Below are positions 14,101 through 29,100 of a stretch of 64,000 nucleotides of DNA, in pieces. This DNA is from Mytilus galloprovincialis. Its lineage: Eukaryota > Mollusca > Bivalvia > Mytilida > Mytilidae. Position numbers and translations under genes: made by a program. The notes below the pieces were generated by a model, which saw only the letters and a program-made list of their open reading frames with translations, made no database searches and was not told the origin of the DNA. The stretch's first letter is position 1, and every line of letters begins with the position of its first letter. The DNA lies in contig NC_134841.1 in assembly GCF_965363235.1 (NCBI RefSeq), positions 62,021,078 through 62,085,077 on the forward strand, written 5' to 3'.

Positions 14101-17100
14101 GTTGTAAGCTCATGGTTATCGTAAAAAAAGCGTTGCGAGTACATGGTATAATCGTAACGGGATAGTTATAGAAGCGTCATGAGGACATAGTATCATCGTG
14201 AAATCAACGAAAGTTAACATTTTCATGACGCTCATAGCACGACCTCACTACGATCTTAATGTATTTAATATCATGGTGATCGTGGTGTGCGATCGTGGTC
14301 TAATGTGACTGGGGCGTTACACAATAAAGTTTTGAAAGTCCTTTTTTTGTCACCACAATCTTGAAACTTATTAACTTATAAAAAAAAAGATAAATCCTCA
14401 TTCTTATAAAAGATCACCTCCATGGAAAAGAGGTTATCTTTATATTAGATATTGAATACTTATAATAGGTATAAATACATCAAGATAGCGCTCATTTAAT
14501 TTTCGAAGGGATGCCTTCAACTTTCTTATTATGAATTTTTTATTGAACAACATTTTTGAAAGCAGCAGTTCTCTCGATTACAGAATCAAAGATTTGTTTG
14601 CCTTCTCAAACAAGATATAAACACGTTTGCTAATATTTTTTATGAAACAAAGTTGAATTCCTTTTTCATTATGTCCCTATGTTTAGAATTGGCATTGGTG
14701 CGTAGATGTCAAAGAAAGTATGATCGTAGGTCCTTATTTATTTAAGAATTAAATAGTGAAAATCTAGATTTGAATATGATGATACTTAACAAAAAAATGT
14801 TCGTGTTTGTAATTTTTTTTTGCATAGTTTAGTTTTGCCCAATTTCATATGTTTTCAGATTAATAGTAGTTATGAATTCTTTCTATTTTTTCAGAGATCT
14901 AAGCGATAACAAGATATCTCATATAGACAATGAAGCTTTTTTTCGTTCCTCTTCACTTTTTTATATGTAAGTACATTCTATAACTTGTTCATATCACTAT
15001 ACATTATACATATACATCTGATATTTTGTCAATATAAATATAAGAATAAGGGATGATTTTTATGCCCCACCTACGATAGTAGAGGGGCATTATGTTTTCT
15101 GGTCTGTGCTTCCGTTCGTGCGTTCGTTCGTTCGTCCGTCCGTCCGTCCGTCCGTCCGTCCGTCCGTCCGTTCGTTCGTCTGTGCGTCCGTTCAGGTTAA
15201 AGTTTTTGGTCAAGGTAGCTTTTGATGAAGCTGAAGTCCAATCAACTTCAAACTTAATACACTTGTTGCTTATGATATGATCTTTCTAATTTTAAAGCTA
15301 AATTAGACTTTTGATCCCGATTTCACGGTCCACTTAACATAGAAAATGAAAGTTGGAGTTTCAGGTTAAAGTTTTTGGTCAAGGTAGTTTTTGGTCAAGG
15401 TAGTTTTTGATGAAATTGAAGTCCAATCATCTTGAAACTTAGTACATATGTTCCCTATAGTATAATCTTTCTTATTTTAATGCCAAATTAGATTATTACC
15501 CAATTTTTACAGTCCATAGAACATGGAAAAGGATAGTGCGAGTGGGGCATCCGTGTACTTTGGACACATTCTTGTTGTTTAAAAAATGGACAACAACGAT
15601 TCAAGTTAATAACAGAAAACCAACTGCAATAATGCTAGATAGAAACAAAAACAACACTTTGATTGGGTTGCTGTCTTGAGAAAAATTGATGATACTACTA
15701 CATGATTATGCATGTATTTAATACAGTATTAAACTAATGTGCTAGTTTTTTTCTTCATTAAACTATATAATTGCAAATTACTCACAAATTTAACTTCACT
15801 AACTTGTTTTTTTTTTTAGTTATCTTCGTAACAACTCATTGACTGGAATAAGAAATGGAATGTTCGATAATTTGACTAGACTTTACTTGCTGTATGTATT
15901 GTATAGACATTTTTTTCCTAAATATTATAAAACATGGAAAAATAATTATTTAAGTAAGAATCAATTGCAATTTGACAACTTTTCCCAATTATATGAGAGA
16001 TCACTGCAACGATGTTATCCTCATCTTCGCTAGCCAAGGGTTACGATCCACTCCCGCTCTCTTCACCCTTGGCGGATTGAGATAAAATTTCGGAGACACA
16101 AGGTAAGGATTTTTATTGGTTGCAGTAGAAACTCGCTGCATCCAATCAAAAAGCGCCTATAAAATGATCACGTGTAGATGTAGAAAGTGTTTGTAAACAA
16201 TTGCCACGTGTTTATTGCGCAAAAAGTCTTTACATCACTTAACATACGACTATATTTAGTGACAACTGGAATGTTTTAATCAACTAATAGAAGTTCCTGT
16301 GTATGTTTCATGCACAAATGCATGAATGTTGACGTATATTTTCGTTTCCGGCTTTACCAAGTGTGTAGAATTTAGACGCTACAGTGTTTTTACCTCCAAA
16401 TTGAAGAGTTCAAGTGCTACCATTGGTCAAGAATAATGTATTCGAAATGGGTTGACTTTAATCTTCCGATAGATGGCGCAACATTGATATCACAAATCTT
16501 AGCTCAATCCGCCAAGGGTGAAGAGAGCGGGAGTGGATCGTAACCCTTGGCTAGCGAAGATGTGTTATCCTATATTTTGTAATGATTAGAGTCTCAAGTG
16601 AGTTTTGCTATGCACTACCAAATATATCGTCTATTTTTATCATCTCATTATGCATCGGATTTCTGTTTTTTAATAATTTCTTAAGTGTATTATGTATTAC
16701 CCATGCTCTTGTCAGTTTAGAAATTATTTTCCCAATATCACGATATTTAGTTTGAATGAGGCAATATTCTTTTAACTGACAAACCAGATTTATATGATGT
16801 CCAACTATCTTAAATTAAAATATATCGGTATCTTATGAAGATGGTTAAAACAAATAACAAGAATTTAGGGAGTTTACTCAAATTAAATATGCACAAGGTT
16901 TCATTCTCAGCAGAGACACTTGTGAGTGTAACAATAAAAAAAAAGCATTCAGCGATCTTTGCATTGGTTTATGATATATAAAAAAAGATGATGTGGTATG
17001 ATTGCCAATGAGAAAATTCTCCACAGGAGACCTTATGACACAGAAATTAACAGCTATAGGCTACCATACGGCCTTCAACAATGAACAGAACTAATACCTC

Positions 17101-20100
17101 ATAGTCAGCTATAAAAGACCTCGAAATCACAAATGTAAAACCATTCAAACAAAAAAGCTAACGGCCTAATTAATTAACGTTTGTTTAGTTAGAAACAATC
17201 TGTTTGTAAGATCTAAGCTGATTTTGTATTTTGATTTAGTGAGTTTCTCTTATAGAATTTTAGTTCCTTTTTCTTTCAGGTAAAATTTGAACGTCAAATC
17301 AGGGTTGTAAATATTGTACATATTGCATTTTTAATTAAATTTAATCAACCTGCCATACAGTAGAACCATTTTTTTATTGACTGGTAAACAAGTTAGGCTC
17401 TTATCCAACTTTGTGTTTTATGTCCATTGAATATTATTTTCTTATAAATTAGCATTTGAATGAGTAATAATTGGAAACACATCAATTATAAGAGGGGGGA
17501 AAAAACAACAAAAACATCATATTGGCGATAATTTCGCAATAAAATTTTACATAAACCGTTATAAAAGGACAATTGATTCTCAGACGGGAATGTGATTCTT
17601 TTTAAGTGACAAGGGATAGTTTCAGCCAATCAAGGACATGTACTCCCTAAACTATCAATATTTATACACTGTGGAATAAAGATGAGATGATACATAGATG
17701 ATAACCGGTTCTTGTAAAATGATTTGGGTCAAGTAATGGTCCTTATTATTAACAGAATCAAAACACAATACAACAAGGTGTTGATATTAAGTGGAAAAGT
17801 GTCACACTCACATTAATTACTTCATGATTATAACAAGTAAATTAATAAAAAAAATAAAAAATTTCAATTTTTGAAATATTTTAATATAATTCTTTAACAT
17901 TTTTATATTTACTGTTAAATGTTCAACATTTCGATATAGGTGATCAGTTTTATAATGGATGTTACGATAAATATTTACTTTTTTCAGCGATGTAAGTGGC
18001 AACATGATTTCTGATATTAACGATGGAGCTTTTATTCATTCCTCTTCACTTTCGAGTTTGTAAGTATATTATGGTATTAATCCATATCACCCAAAAATTC
18101 ATATTACACAAATAGAGACGATATTTTGTCTTAAAATATAGATATGATATCCAAGAGTGTGTATCAATCCATGAACTGTAACATGAAATCATTAAAAAAA
18201 AATCACAAAATGAAGGAAAATTTTCCTTATGAAATCACCGTATCAAATTGGTTTTATCGTTACAACTGGTCTGATAATTATTTTTAACAACAGAAGTCCA
18301 CCGATGTTCAAATTTCGCAAATACATTGATATTATACAATTCAAGGTACCAAACCAAAACAGCAGATGAACGAGCGAGACCGTGCTTTGACGGTGTGATA
18401 AGACAAGCCATTTCAAATTAATATTAATTTAAGTGCCAGTCTGCCTAAGAATCAGGCAGTGGTGAAAACATAACCAAAAAACCCCACTCAATTTGACATT
18501 GATTTTAGTTCATAATATGTAGTTATGCACAAAAATAACATTCATTTCTGTTTTCTGCTCTGGTAATAGAAGATAAAATTTGGTTGAAATGCACTAGAAA
18601 TTAACGAATAAGGGGAGATAATTCTGTAATTTGCTATCATTCTAACCAATTTTCTAACCAAGTTATTTGATATTACCAGACACACACAAACGAAAGACTA
18701 ACACTTTTTAACTCAGGATGATGGTTAGTATTAAATAGCATGATTAGCTCGGTGAGTTTTTTCTTATCATGTTTTAATTTTTACCTAAATTGCCTGATTC
18801 TTACAAAGACTGGCACTTAAATCTCGGTCCTACTTTAGGAAATGGCTGATCTTTGTTTTGTACTCTTTGGAAGAAAAAAAATTATATATAAAAAAAATAT
18901 TCAAAAACCTTTCCCACATCAAATCGATGGAAGTGGTTTCGGTGTTATACCCAGTTTTCTGTGTCGATGATATGAAGGGAGTTATTCGTTAAAAAATCTT
19001 ATTGAAATTTAATTCATTATTTAGTATATCAGCAATTCAATGCACATCGTATCAGTTTCTGAATGTTGTGAATTTTTTCTCCACACATACATGGAAACAT
19101 AAATTGGATATTCAATAGATACTCTTTAATTAAACAAAGCATGATTTTTTTCAGGAATATAGGATTCAATCCAATAACAGAACTGGATGAAAACGCCTTT
19201 ATTGGCTTACCTAATCTCAGAACACTGTAAGTGCTATCAATTTGTATTAAAATTTGGGTAAAACCATAAAAGGATTTAACGCGTTTTGCCTATATCGTAG
19301 AATAATATAAAATACAAATAGCAAAAGTATTTAACTAGACAATATGCTGAAATGCAAGGCATTACAAGTTTTCCATTCATAAAAAATGTCATCATGTTGT
19401 TTCACATTATGATGAAATTTCAGGTTTAGATTTCAATCATTACAAATGCATCAATGCTTTCGAATTATCTATTTCCAGCCCCAAAAAAAATGGGTATCGA
19501 ACTTCGAACTGTCACTTTTAATCTAGTACGTTAATCTTACGTGTCCGTTTATCACAGAACAGGGCTTACATTCATATTATATCAGCATGGTCCCGTCCTG
19601 AATATGCATTTGATTTGCTAGTCCTAGATAGATCAACTGCCTTCTGCAGGAAAATTTTTAACCAATTAAGATCGGGGTCTGACGGAATGACATCGAGAGG
19701 GATTCGAAATCCCAGCATCAGCGCTGCTGTGATAGTGATCACTATAGATAAATAAGGGTATATGTTTATGAAGAAAAAAACACATCAATGATAACATATT
19801 ATTACTTTGTATGCCATCACGAATTGGTTGACCTTTATAAAAAAAAAAAAACCTGTTCCAAGGAATTGTTTTTACCAAACTCTCCTTTTCCAGAATGTGA
19901 CCTATCGAATTAGATATATCACCCGGGTTTGTACTAACCATGACTAGTGTCTGAGCAGAAAGTTGACGAACCAGGGTTATGTTAAAGAAAGTCTAGTCCT
20001 CTTTCGGAAAAAAAATTTCATCGGAAGATATAACGACCTTGTAAATAAATATTCCGTATCAACTTCACAAATAATACATGATGCTCTTGAAGTATCGATT

Positions 20101-23100
20101 CTATATCCTGACGTTGTTTATCATCTTAAATACGTATTATATTGTTCTTTTATATGTGTTATATTATTATTACCTTTACTGCTTTGCTCATTTTTGGTGA
20201 TCTCTGTCTGTCGTGCCTCGGTACTTATTCATCCTGTCATTGTGTTATTGTGCTACGGTAATTTTTGTATTCTTGTCTTTCATTATTGCTTATGTGCTTT
20301 GTTTATTTGCCAATTTTGTGTTTCTACAATGACGTATTAGTTTGTCTTTATAGTTTATAAGTTATTACATAATGTTCGCTGTTGTACCCTTATTTTTTTA
20401 CATTTGTTTTTTAATTTTAAGCGACTGTCATAAAATTCAGAGGTTAGATTTGCTATAAAACCAGGTTTATTTCATATTTTTTACAAAAGGAAATGCCTAT
20501 TCCAAGTCAGGAATATGTCTGTGGTTTTCTTTTCATTCGTTGATCTGTTTGAGCTTTTGATTTTGCCTTAGATAAGAGACATTCCGTTTTGAATTTTACT
20601 TGGAGTTATATTTTTGGTAATTGAATCTTTGCATATGTAGCAAGATCTACCCTTTTTCATTTCCGGAGATACCATCCGGGTTGTTTTTTTGTTAGAAGGG
20701 TTGGGGGTGCTTAGTTTTTAGTTTTCTATGTTGTGTTTAGTATACTGCTGTTTGTCCTTTGTCCTTTTTCATATTTTGCCACGGCGTTATTAAGTTAGAA
20801 TGTCCCTTCGATATATTTCGCCTTGTACGCCAGCCGCGTGTTTTGTCTGCAAAAGACATATCAGTTATGCTCGAATCATACAAATCAAACCCCAAATTAA
20901 GTACGTCGTTAGAGATGAAAAATATACAGGAACTTAAAATATAATAGGGTCATCCGTTGGAAATGACCAACAAAATGTGTTTTAAAAAATAACATCAAAC
21001 GTGTTAAAGATACTCTGTTAATGATCACAAAAAGACTAAACGTTTACTTTTCTACATTGGCTAGCAGTATAGGGGGAGGGTTGAGATCTCATAAACATGT
21101 TTAACCCCGCCGCACTTTTGCGCCTGTCCCAAGTCAGAAGCCTTTGGCTTTTGTTAGTCTTGTATCATTTTTAATTCTAGTTTCTTGTGTACAATTTGGA
21201 GTTTAGTATGGCGTTCATTATCACTAAACTTGTATATATTTGTTTAGGGGCCAGCTGAAGGACGCCTCCGGGTGCGGGAATTTCTCGCTACATTGAAAAC
21301 CTGTTGGTGACTGTCTGCTGTTGTCTTTTCTATGGTCGGGTTGTTGTCTCTTTGACACATTCCCCATTTCCATTTTTAATTCTAAAGTAATTTTTTTCAT
21401 TTATTACAGAGATTTAAGTGGAACAAAGTTGACAGTCATTAAAAGACGTACTTTCCAACACGTATCAGGTTTATACACATTGTATGTAGTTAAATGATTT
21501 CTAAACATTTGTAGTGTTTTCTATAGGTGACATCTTCAGGATCTTTATAATGATTGATTTTTCTTTGGGGTTAATCTATTTATAAATTTAAATATTTAAA
21601 TAAATCAGACTTCCTATTTATGTAAAATTAGCATTCGACGTTATGGAGGGATACTGGCATAATTTAGATATATGACAAACAACTTATTGATTAAGGTGGA
21701 GATGATGCATGTTTTATCTTTTATATAAAAAATAGGACATGCTATTTAAATAATCTTTGCGTTATATCAATTTGATGTTCTTCAACTTTTTAAACATTTG
21801 TATTTATGTTTCTTTAGGAGGACCCTTAATGAGAAATAAAGTTCGAAAGGCACATATAGTGCATCAAATTATATATAATTGCATGTAATTTGCACAATGC
21901 ATTATTTAAAAAACTGAACCAAGAAGTCAGACCTTTAAAATTGCATTATTACATCAAACGAGATATGTCCTCACACAAAAATATGAAATATAAAACATAC
22001 GACAGAGCCTACGCGTATACGAAAGTGTTCCTAAGTACTTCTTAAAGATATCATGTTTAACATTTAAAAACTCTGTCAATAGTTTGACTTTTAATTTTTT
22101 ACAAACTTGTTGTAAATGAGCTACAAGGACCACTATAATAAGTCTACCTTTATTTATAACACCTTTCTAGTAGTTTAAAATATTCCAACTGAATGAAATA
22201 CTTTAAATTGATAAAAGAAAGGAAACATGTTGACAGCAAATTTTGTTCGATTTAAAAATAAGTTATTAATAAAACCTGATCTTCGACAGAATAAATTTAT
22301 CTAATCTTTATTTATATTTTAGGTTTCTTAAGAACATGACATCAATGACTACACTAGATGGATCGGTATTTGAGCAGTTAACCTTACTAAGCTACCTGTA
22401 ATAGCCTAAATATATTTCGTCTTAATATCAGCCCAACAATGTTAGATCTGTTAATTTGTTTTTTTGTTCTTCACTGGCTGGGATTCGAACTCATGCTACT
22501 GAGATATCGTGGCTCCAAATCGCCTTGCACTAAGACCGACACGCTAGACATCTTGATCACCTTGGCTCTCCAAAAATAAAGATTTCAGTGGCCGGGTGTT
22601 ACCTGTTCTCGTCAGTTTTAATCTAGCGTCGTAACATCGTCCATGCTATATAAGGCATGAAGATGATTTTTTTAACAGATCAGCTTAATTATCTGTCGTA
22701 CAGCATCTTACAAATTAATGTAGGATGCAGTCACATAAATAAATATATTATAAGTACGTCTAAACCAGTGACAACTCTACAACTGATTTCATCCAGTGGA
22801 TCACCAGTGATGGTGATAGAAGGCTGAAAATACATTCTGTATATGTAATTTGTCTAGATACAAGCACAACAATGATAGATCTGTAGATGGGCGGAATATA
22901 TATAAACATATTCATCTTTATTTTTATTTACATTTAATCTAGAATCTTCGGGTGGATACCAATACAAATGTATAAAGAATTAGGTTTTCCATACTTGTTA
23001 TCTCGAGAGTACTCGATGAAGGTTATTCTTTAATCACGTTTAGTTCGACTTGAAATCACCATCATATTGACATTACATATCCTGGTGAATTTTCACTGCG

Positions 23101-26100
23101 GATATTATCTACCAAAAAGCCATTGAATCGGTACCTGCATGATTTCAAGTGTACATTTGTTTTCTGCAAGTTTGCTTTGAATGAATTGTGTAAATTTACT
23201 CAATTAAGTTTACATATCCCCTAGATAAAATAGACCTTTGTTTTTATTATATTATTGTCATTGAATTTTTGGGTTCAACAGTATTTCCCTTATTATGCGT
23301 TTCACACTTTTAATAATGTTCGATGAACTTAATTGATGAAACATGTTTCACACGTCATGCGCCCTGATATTGATATTTAACGTTGTGTAAATTAAAAATT
23401 CTAGACTTTCCTTTAAGCGTTTCAATTCTTTTCAATTTTATTTCGATTTATTCCTTTGTTTGTTTATATTTTGACATGAAGGCATCTGATAATGATTATA
23501 ATATTTCATTAAAACCAGGGATTTGAGTGGAACATCATTGATATGTGACTGTGGTCTTTACAAGTTTGCAGAATGGCTGAATAAAACCACTAACCATTAT
23601 TTTGGTCCATTTACTGGACCAGTGGGTGCAAATCAGAAACAGAACCGATATGTCTACTATATAATTGAAAGTTGTAGAGACTCGGAATTCAATGTCACCG
23701 ACTACCCATATGAATGTCGTAAGTTGTTATATACATTGTACTACCATGATTGTGCTTTTCTTGTTGTAGTCATATGGTTCAAACATGAATGTACAAAATA
23801 TTACATACCAAACTAAATAATCTACAAAATTTAAGTTAGTCCTATATAAAACATTATGAGTACTAATTATAACAAAACAATAAAATTCACTATATTACAC
23901 TTTAATTTAATTTGAAAAAGAATTAATTAGATTTTCATCAGTTATTACTTTTTATTATGAGTAGGATCAGGACAGCTTCTCCCATCGTGAGAACTGATTT
24001 GAATTGATCATTTAAAACAAATTCTCTTCAAATTTGTTTAGATGTTTGCACTAACAATTTGAATAAGAAAAATCCCCCACACCAGATCTTCTTTGGCAAT
24101 TTATATTTATAGTTATCTTTTTCAAACTTAATACTTACTACAAATACTAATATGTAAACAATTAGCAAATTGTAAAGATTCAAGAATTGAGCGGGTAACA
24201 TTTTTCAAAATTGTCCTGATATTGCTGTTTCTGCATTGGTCCTTGTAATGTTTCTAGGCAGAACCCAAGCGTCGAACATCTATTTTTTCTCACTCACGAT
24301 GGATGGCTGTTGAAATGGATGAAATTTCGGATTTTTCTTATTAGTTCTTATCAAACTAACGTTATTCATTTGATATAACATATACATAGAAATAAATCAG
24401 ATATTGAACTATTCTTATACCTCATATATGTCAACTTTTTGCGGTTTGTGGTTGAAGAAAGTTTAACGAAAAAGATGTCAATCGAAAATGTAGCTCGGAA
24501 GGATGTGGATTTTTCCCTTTCTAGTCGAACATATAGATCAACCAAAGAGTAGTATACCGGTGTTTAAAGGTTAAATCGATTGAGAAAAGACAAATCCGGG
24601 TCACAAACTTCAACTGAGAGAAACACATTAGCTATAAGAGGACAATGTTCAAGTTTTTCCGTGGGTGTCATTTAGAATTACAAAATAAGATAAAAAAAAA
24701 AGTGTCTTACGCGTCAAAATGTAAAGTTTGTTAAGTCTTGACACCTATGTAAACGGAAGTGAGTATTAGTCCGTCCCATTCATTGCAATATTCAACTAGT
24801 TTACGACAAAAGATGAATAATTTTTAAATCAATTTACTAAGCAATGATGCAAAAAGTGTCAAGTTTCATACGGTTGTATAATGAAATCAAACGATACGAA
24901 ATGCATACAATTAAAAAGAACAATTATAAAAGCTTGTCAGGGTCTCTAACGTTTAATAAAATTGAGAATGAAAATGGGGAATGTGTCAAAGAGACAACAA
25001 CCCGACCAATAAAAAACAACAGCAGAATGTCACCAACAGGTCTTCAATGTAGCGAGAAATTCCCGCACCCGGAGGCGTCCTTCAGCTGGCCCCTAAACAA
25101 ATATATACTAGTCCAGTGATAATGAACGTCATAATAATTTCCAAATTGTACACAAGAAACTAAAATTAAAATAATTACCATTTTCTTTATAATTATATTG
25201 TTAGCCAACGTGCCTTTTGTTAACTCAATACTCACTGAAGGGCCAATATATCCAATTCAAAATACTATTCCAACTCCTAGTCTGGTTCCAGTCTTCAGAT
25301 GTAGCTTCGACGACAAATGGACGGGAAGATACAACTATGATGTAAAGTGGGAGATTGATGAGGATGAAATAAAAACGTATTTAAACGTTTCCGTAATGAA
25401 TATTAACACGACCTTTCTTCGAGATTCTGATTGGACAGATACCCATAACATGAACATGGTGGTAAGGGTAAAAAAAATAAAAACGATTTAGCTAGTCCAT
25501 CATTTCAACTGCATATATGTCAGCATAAACTATAAATCAAGAGTAATTACAAAAAAGAAAAAGTACTTCTTTTATTAGCAAAATAAAGGCCCTGATGTTT
25601 ACACTCATTATGTTTGAAACATAGAAATATTTATTTTGATGATTGCTCGAAAAGGCTTCCAATTATTATATAGATTTGATGTAAAATGACGGGTGCCACA
25701 TGTGGAGCAGGATCTGCTTACCCTTCCAGAGCACCTGAGATCACCCCTAGTTTTTGTTGGGGTTCGTATTGCTTATTCTTTAGTTTTCTATGGTGTCATG
25801 TGTACTATTGTTTGTCTGTTTGTCTTTTTCATTTTAAGCCATGGCGTTGTCAGTTTATTTTCGATTTATGAGTTTGACTGTCCCTCTGGTATCTTTCGTC
25901 CATCTTGTATACAAACTCACTGACAAGATGATGATGTCACATTTGGCATCAGTTTTCATAATAGAATAGATCTTAGTACTAATATCACACATAGCTGTTT
26001 TATTCTGGATTACATTTTAAAAAAGAGCAAATTCAGAGATATGTTAGTATTGTCAAACATGGATGACATGTATTACCGTTTTCCGGTACGTCATCGAAAT

Positions 26101-29100
26101 AAAAAAAAAAAACATACAAATTTCGAAAAAAACATAGCAAATAAAAGAAAACTGGCGACAAGCACAAATATTAACATATCTAACTATTGTATATATTGTT
26201 ACTCTTTTCAAATGTTTAACTATGAGTTAAACTCAACATTCGCGAGAATGCATAGTGAAGAGATCAAGTGATAAAGTTGGGTTAACGTATATTTTTAGGT
26301 TCGATGTGGAATAAGAGTCAACGATTCTGAACATGATAACCAGTTTATTTTTAGTTCAGATTTCAGAGCTGGGATTTTCGTAAGTGGAACATGAAAAAAC
26401 TTGTATCTTTTCACTTCTTTACATGATTTTATCAGTACTGCTTTGCCAGCAACAATCTTCTGATTGTAGTAAATAATTACTTGACATGGCAGAATTGTTC
26501 TCCAAAACAATGATTTTTTTTTAATTTGATTGTTTATTTGGACCATTTAAACTTAAAAAAAAAGTAATCGAAAAAAAATAATCTGGCCAAAAGTTTTCAT
26601 ATTTGGTCTATTATTACAGAGAATTGATGTTAAAATTTGTCTTAGTTTGAATGTTTCATCGAAATTGTTTCGCTTAATTTTTTAGCTTCATATACATAAT
26701 AGTCAATGATGTTGGTATAGTATTATACGTTTAACTTTATATCATAACAATGTTAGAATTGAATACCGGGTGAACGTTAATAATACGGCGAAACTATAAA
26801 ACAGGCTAAAAGAAATCAAGGAATCAAGACCAAAATGCCACGTTCAATGTTACTGGATCACCATACCATATTATGTAAACCCTCCACCAGGCTATCGCTT
26901 ATGCTACATTAATGATAGAAACAAACTATTTATTGAAACCAAACGTATTATTGCTTGTATTCGTTCACACAATTTTTTTTCGTTTTTTGTGTTGAAGAAA
27001 CAGATACGCCATTTGACAATCTTATGACTGTTTATGAGATTTATATATAGACGGGTCAGATATAAGGGGGACAAATATGTAACCTTTATGATTTAGGATG
27101 CCATTTGAACCCCTTGTATCTACATTCATCGCTTTCTTAGTAATTTTGAATTTAGAACAAGCTCAAAAACTATAGTTTATTAAATTTTAATGTGAATAAT
27201 GAAATCCTATAAAAACAATCTTACTCGATTTATCCATTTTCTGACCTGTTGATTAAATGCATTGCTGGTCATTTGATCTGAGGTCTGAATTGGTCAAAAT
27301 TCGATTATGACATTCTTATTTTCTTGCTTTCCTTTAAAATGCCTATTGTGACGTCACGAAAAAAGATGACCATGTCTGATGACATCACGTAGAAAAAACA
27401 CAAATATCTTCTAATTGTCGTTCAAAAGGACGGCTAAAGATTGTTTGCATATCGTCTTAAATCATTAGAGTAACAGATTCCACACTAAAATATCGTGCAA
27501 TTCATATGTAACCACTACCGACAGATAAATTTTAAATATTTTTAAACGCTCGTCAGATATCTGTGGATAGATATCGTATTACACTCGATGCAGTGGTAGA
27601 ATTTACATATGTCTGTTAAGTAATAATTCTAAGATGACGTGAATCTCAATTGAAACAAATAGCAAAAATGTGAATTTGTTGCTTTTCACCAAACATGATT
27701 ATTTTAAAGGCGTCGCAGAAAAGACTTGATGTCAGAGTCAGTCGAATGTATTCAGGTTTGTCAACATGACTGAATTGGATCATATACCCTGTGGATTAGG
27801 GAGTTAACAATTCGATTCGAGTACGAAACATATTTATACTCATATTTCAGAAATATCTCATCGTCCGGATTGTGAAGCAAAATTTAGATATGGACGATAC
27901 GCAGCCACCTTTCAATTTATCTATCAAATAAAAGTCAAGGTTCGCGTTATCAAGTAATGCGACAAATATTATCAGTCTCTTCCCTTCCTACTGGTTCGGA
28001 TCTTCCTGTCATAAATAATCGCAGGGTACTCAGGTAGGCTTCCTTCAACAATACAAACTGATCATTATGATGTAGACAAAAGTGCCGACAGTTGCATTCA
28101 ACAATCAATTATTCAATATGTTTGCCATAACACATTCTTAATAATATCTAAACATTATGTCGTTGTCTCATTGGCACTCATACCACATTTTCCAATATCT
28201 ATTGTGCTAATTTGACTTAATGACTATTGAAGTTCAATGCATTGTATTGAAATTATTTTTTAGGCTGACCAGTCGGAGTACATCGTGGTGGAAGGAGAGT
28301 CAATTAACATAACTTTGACTGCAACTGTTCCTATCGGATGTATAGCATCAAATGATGAAATAAGATCAAAATGTTTTCAAGATTTTCATATCTTTCAACC
28401 GAGTTTCGACAAAAGTGTACTGCAATGCTCTAATCTCTATGGGAGTAGAAATATTGTCTTTAAAAATGAAGTTTGTGGAATAAGAATGACAGATTCGGGA
28501 AAGAACGTAAAAAATTTAGAAGTATATGGATTCAGTGATGGTTTGTACAATTACAGAGATCGGTCGACCTATATTAGCATGTATACAACATCGGTGTCAA
28601 CGCCAAATGCTGTTTGGCAAAATTTCAACATCAGAGATATAAAGGTATGCTCATATGTAAATCCATAAATCAGTAAATTCTATATATTTGAAGGTTAAAT
28701 AAGCTACCATTTTATGCCTCGTTTTTTTAATATTCATGTATTCCATAAGATAAAATTCATAACTTTCTTATGTCATCAAAATATTTTTATATCGTTTATA
28801 TATATATATATATAAAAGAAGATGTGGTATGATTGCCAATGAGACAACTCTCCACAAGAGACCAAAATGATGCAGAAATTAACAACTATAGGTCACCGTA
28901 CGGCCTTCAACAATGAGCAAAGCCCATACCGCATAGCCAGCTATAAAAGACCCCTAAATGACAATGTAAAACAATTTAAACGACAAACTAACGGCCTTAT
29001 TTATATAAAAAAAAATAAACGAAAATTCTAACTATCTTCTGTGAAAGGTAACTGTAAAAGATGGAGATGCTTTGGTGAAAAATAGATGTTGCCGTTCGTA

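Larger units (their letters stand above)
13063..14320. mobile_element. Inverted-repeat element with CGATCGTAGT-rich interior
   Basis: The left end, accgcagtcacactaggcca followed by cgatcgcac, pairs with the right end, whose complement reads 'cagtcacattagaccacgat' then cgcac. The interior is full of near-repeats of 'gatcgtagt' and 'tcgtagtgtgagcg'. Two later insertions lie inside: an R1 fragment (about 13392-13555) and a hammerhead-bearing repeat (13775-13995). Confidence 0.7.

Noticed and set aside
15004-15280. Overlapping open frames on both strands rich in RTDGRTDG or VRPSVRPS
   Set aside because: They are translations of the TCCG/TTCG microsatellite inside a mobile element.
24844-25119. 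91-codon open frame (+)
   Set aside because: Most of it lies in the reverse copy of repeat R4.
25686-25923. Two overlapping open frames rich in hydrophobic residues
   Set aside because: They are translations of repeat R2; the same frames appear at other R2 copies.
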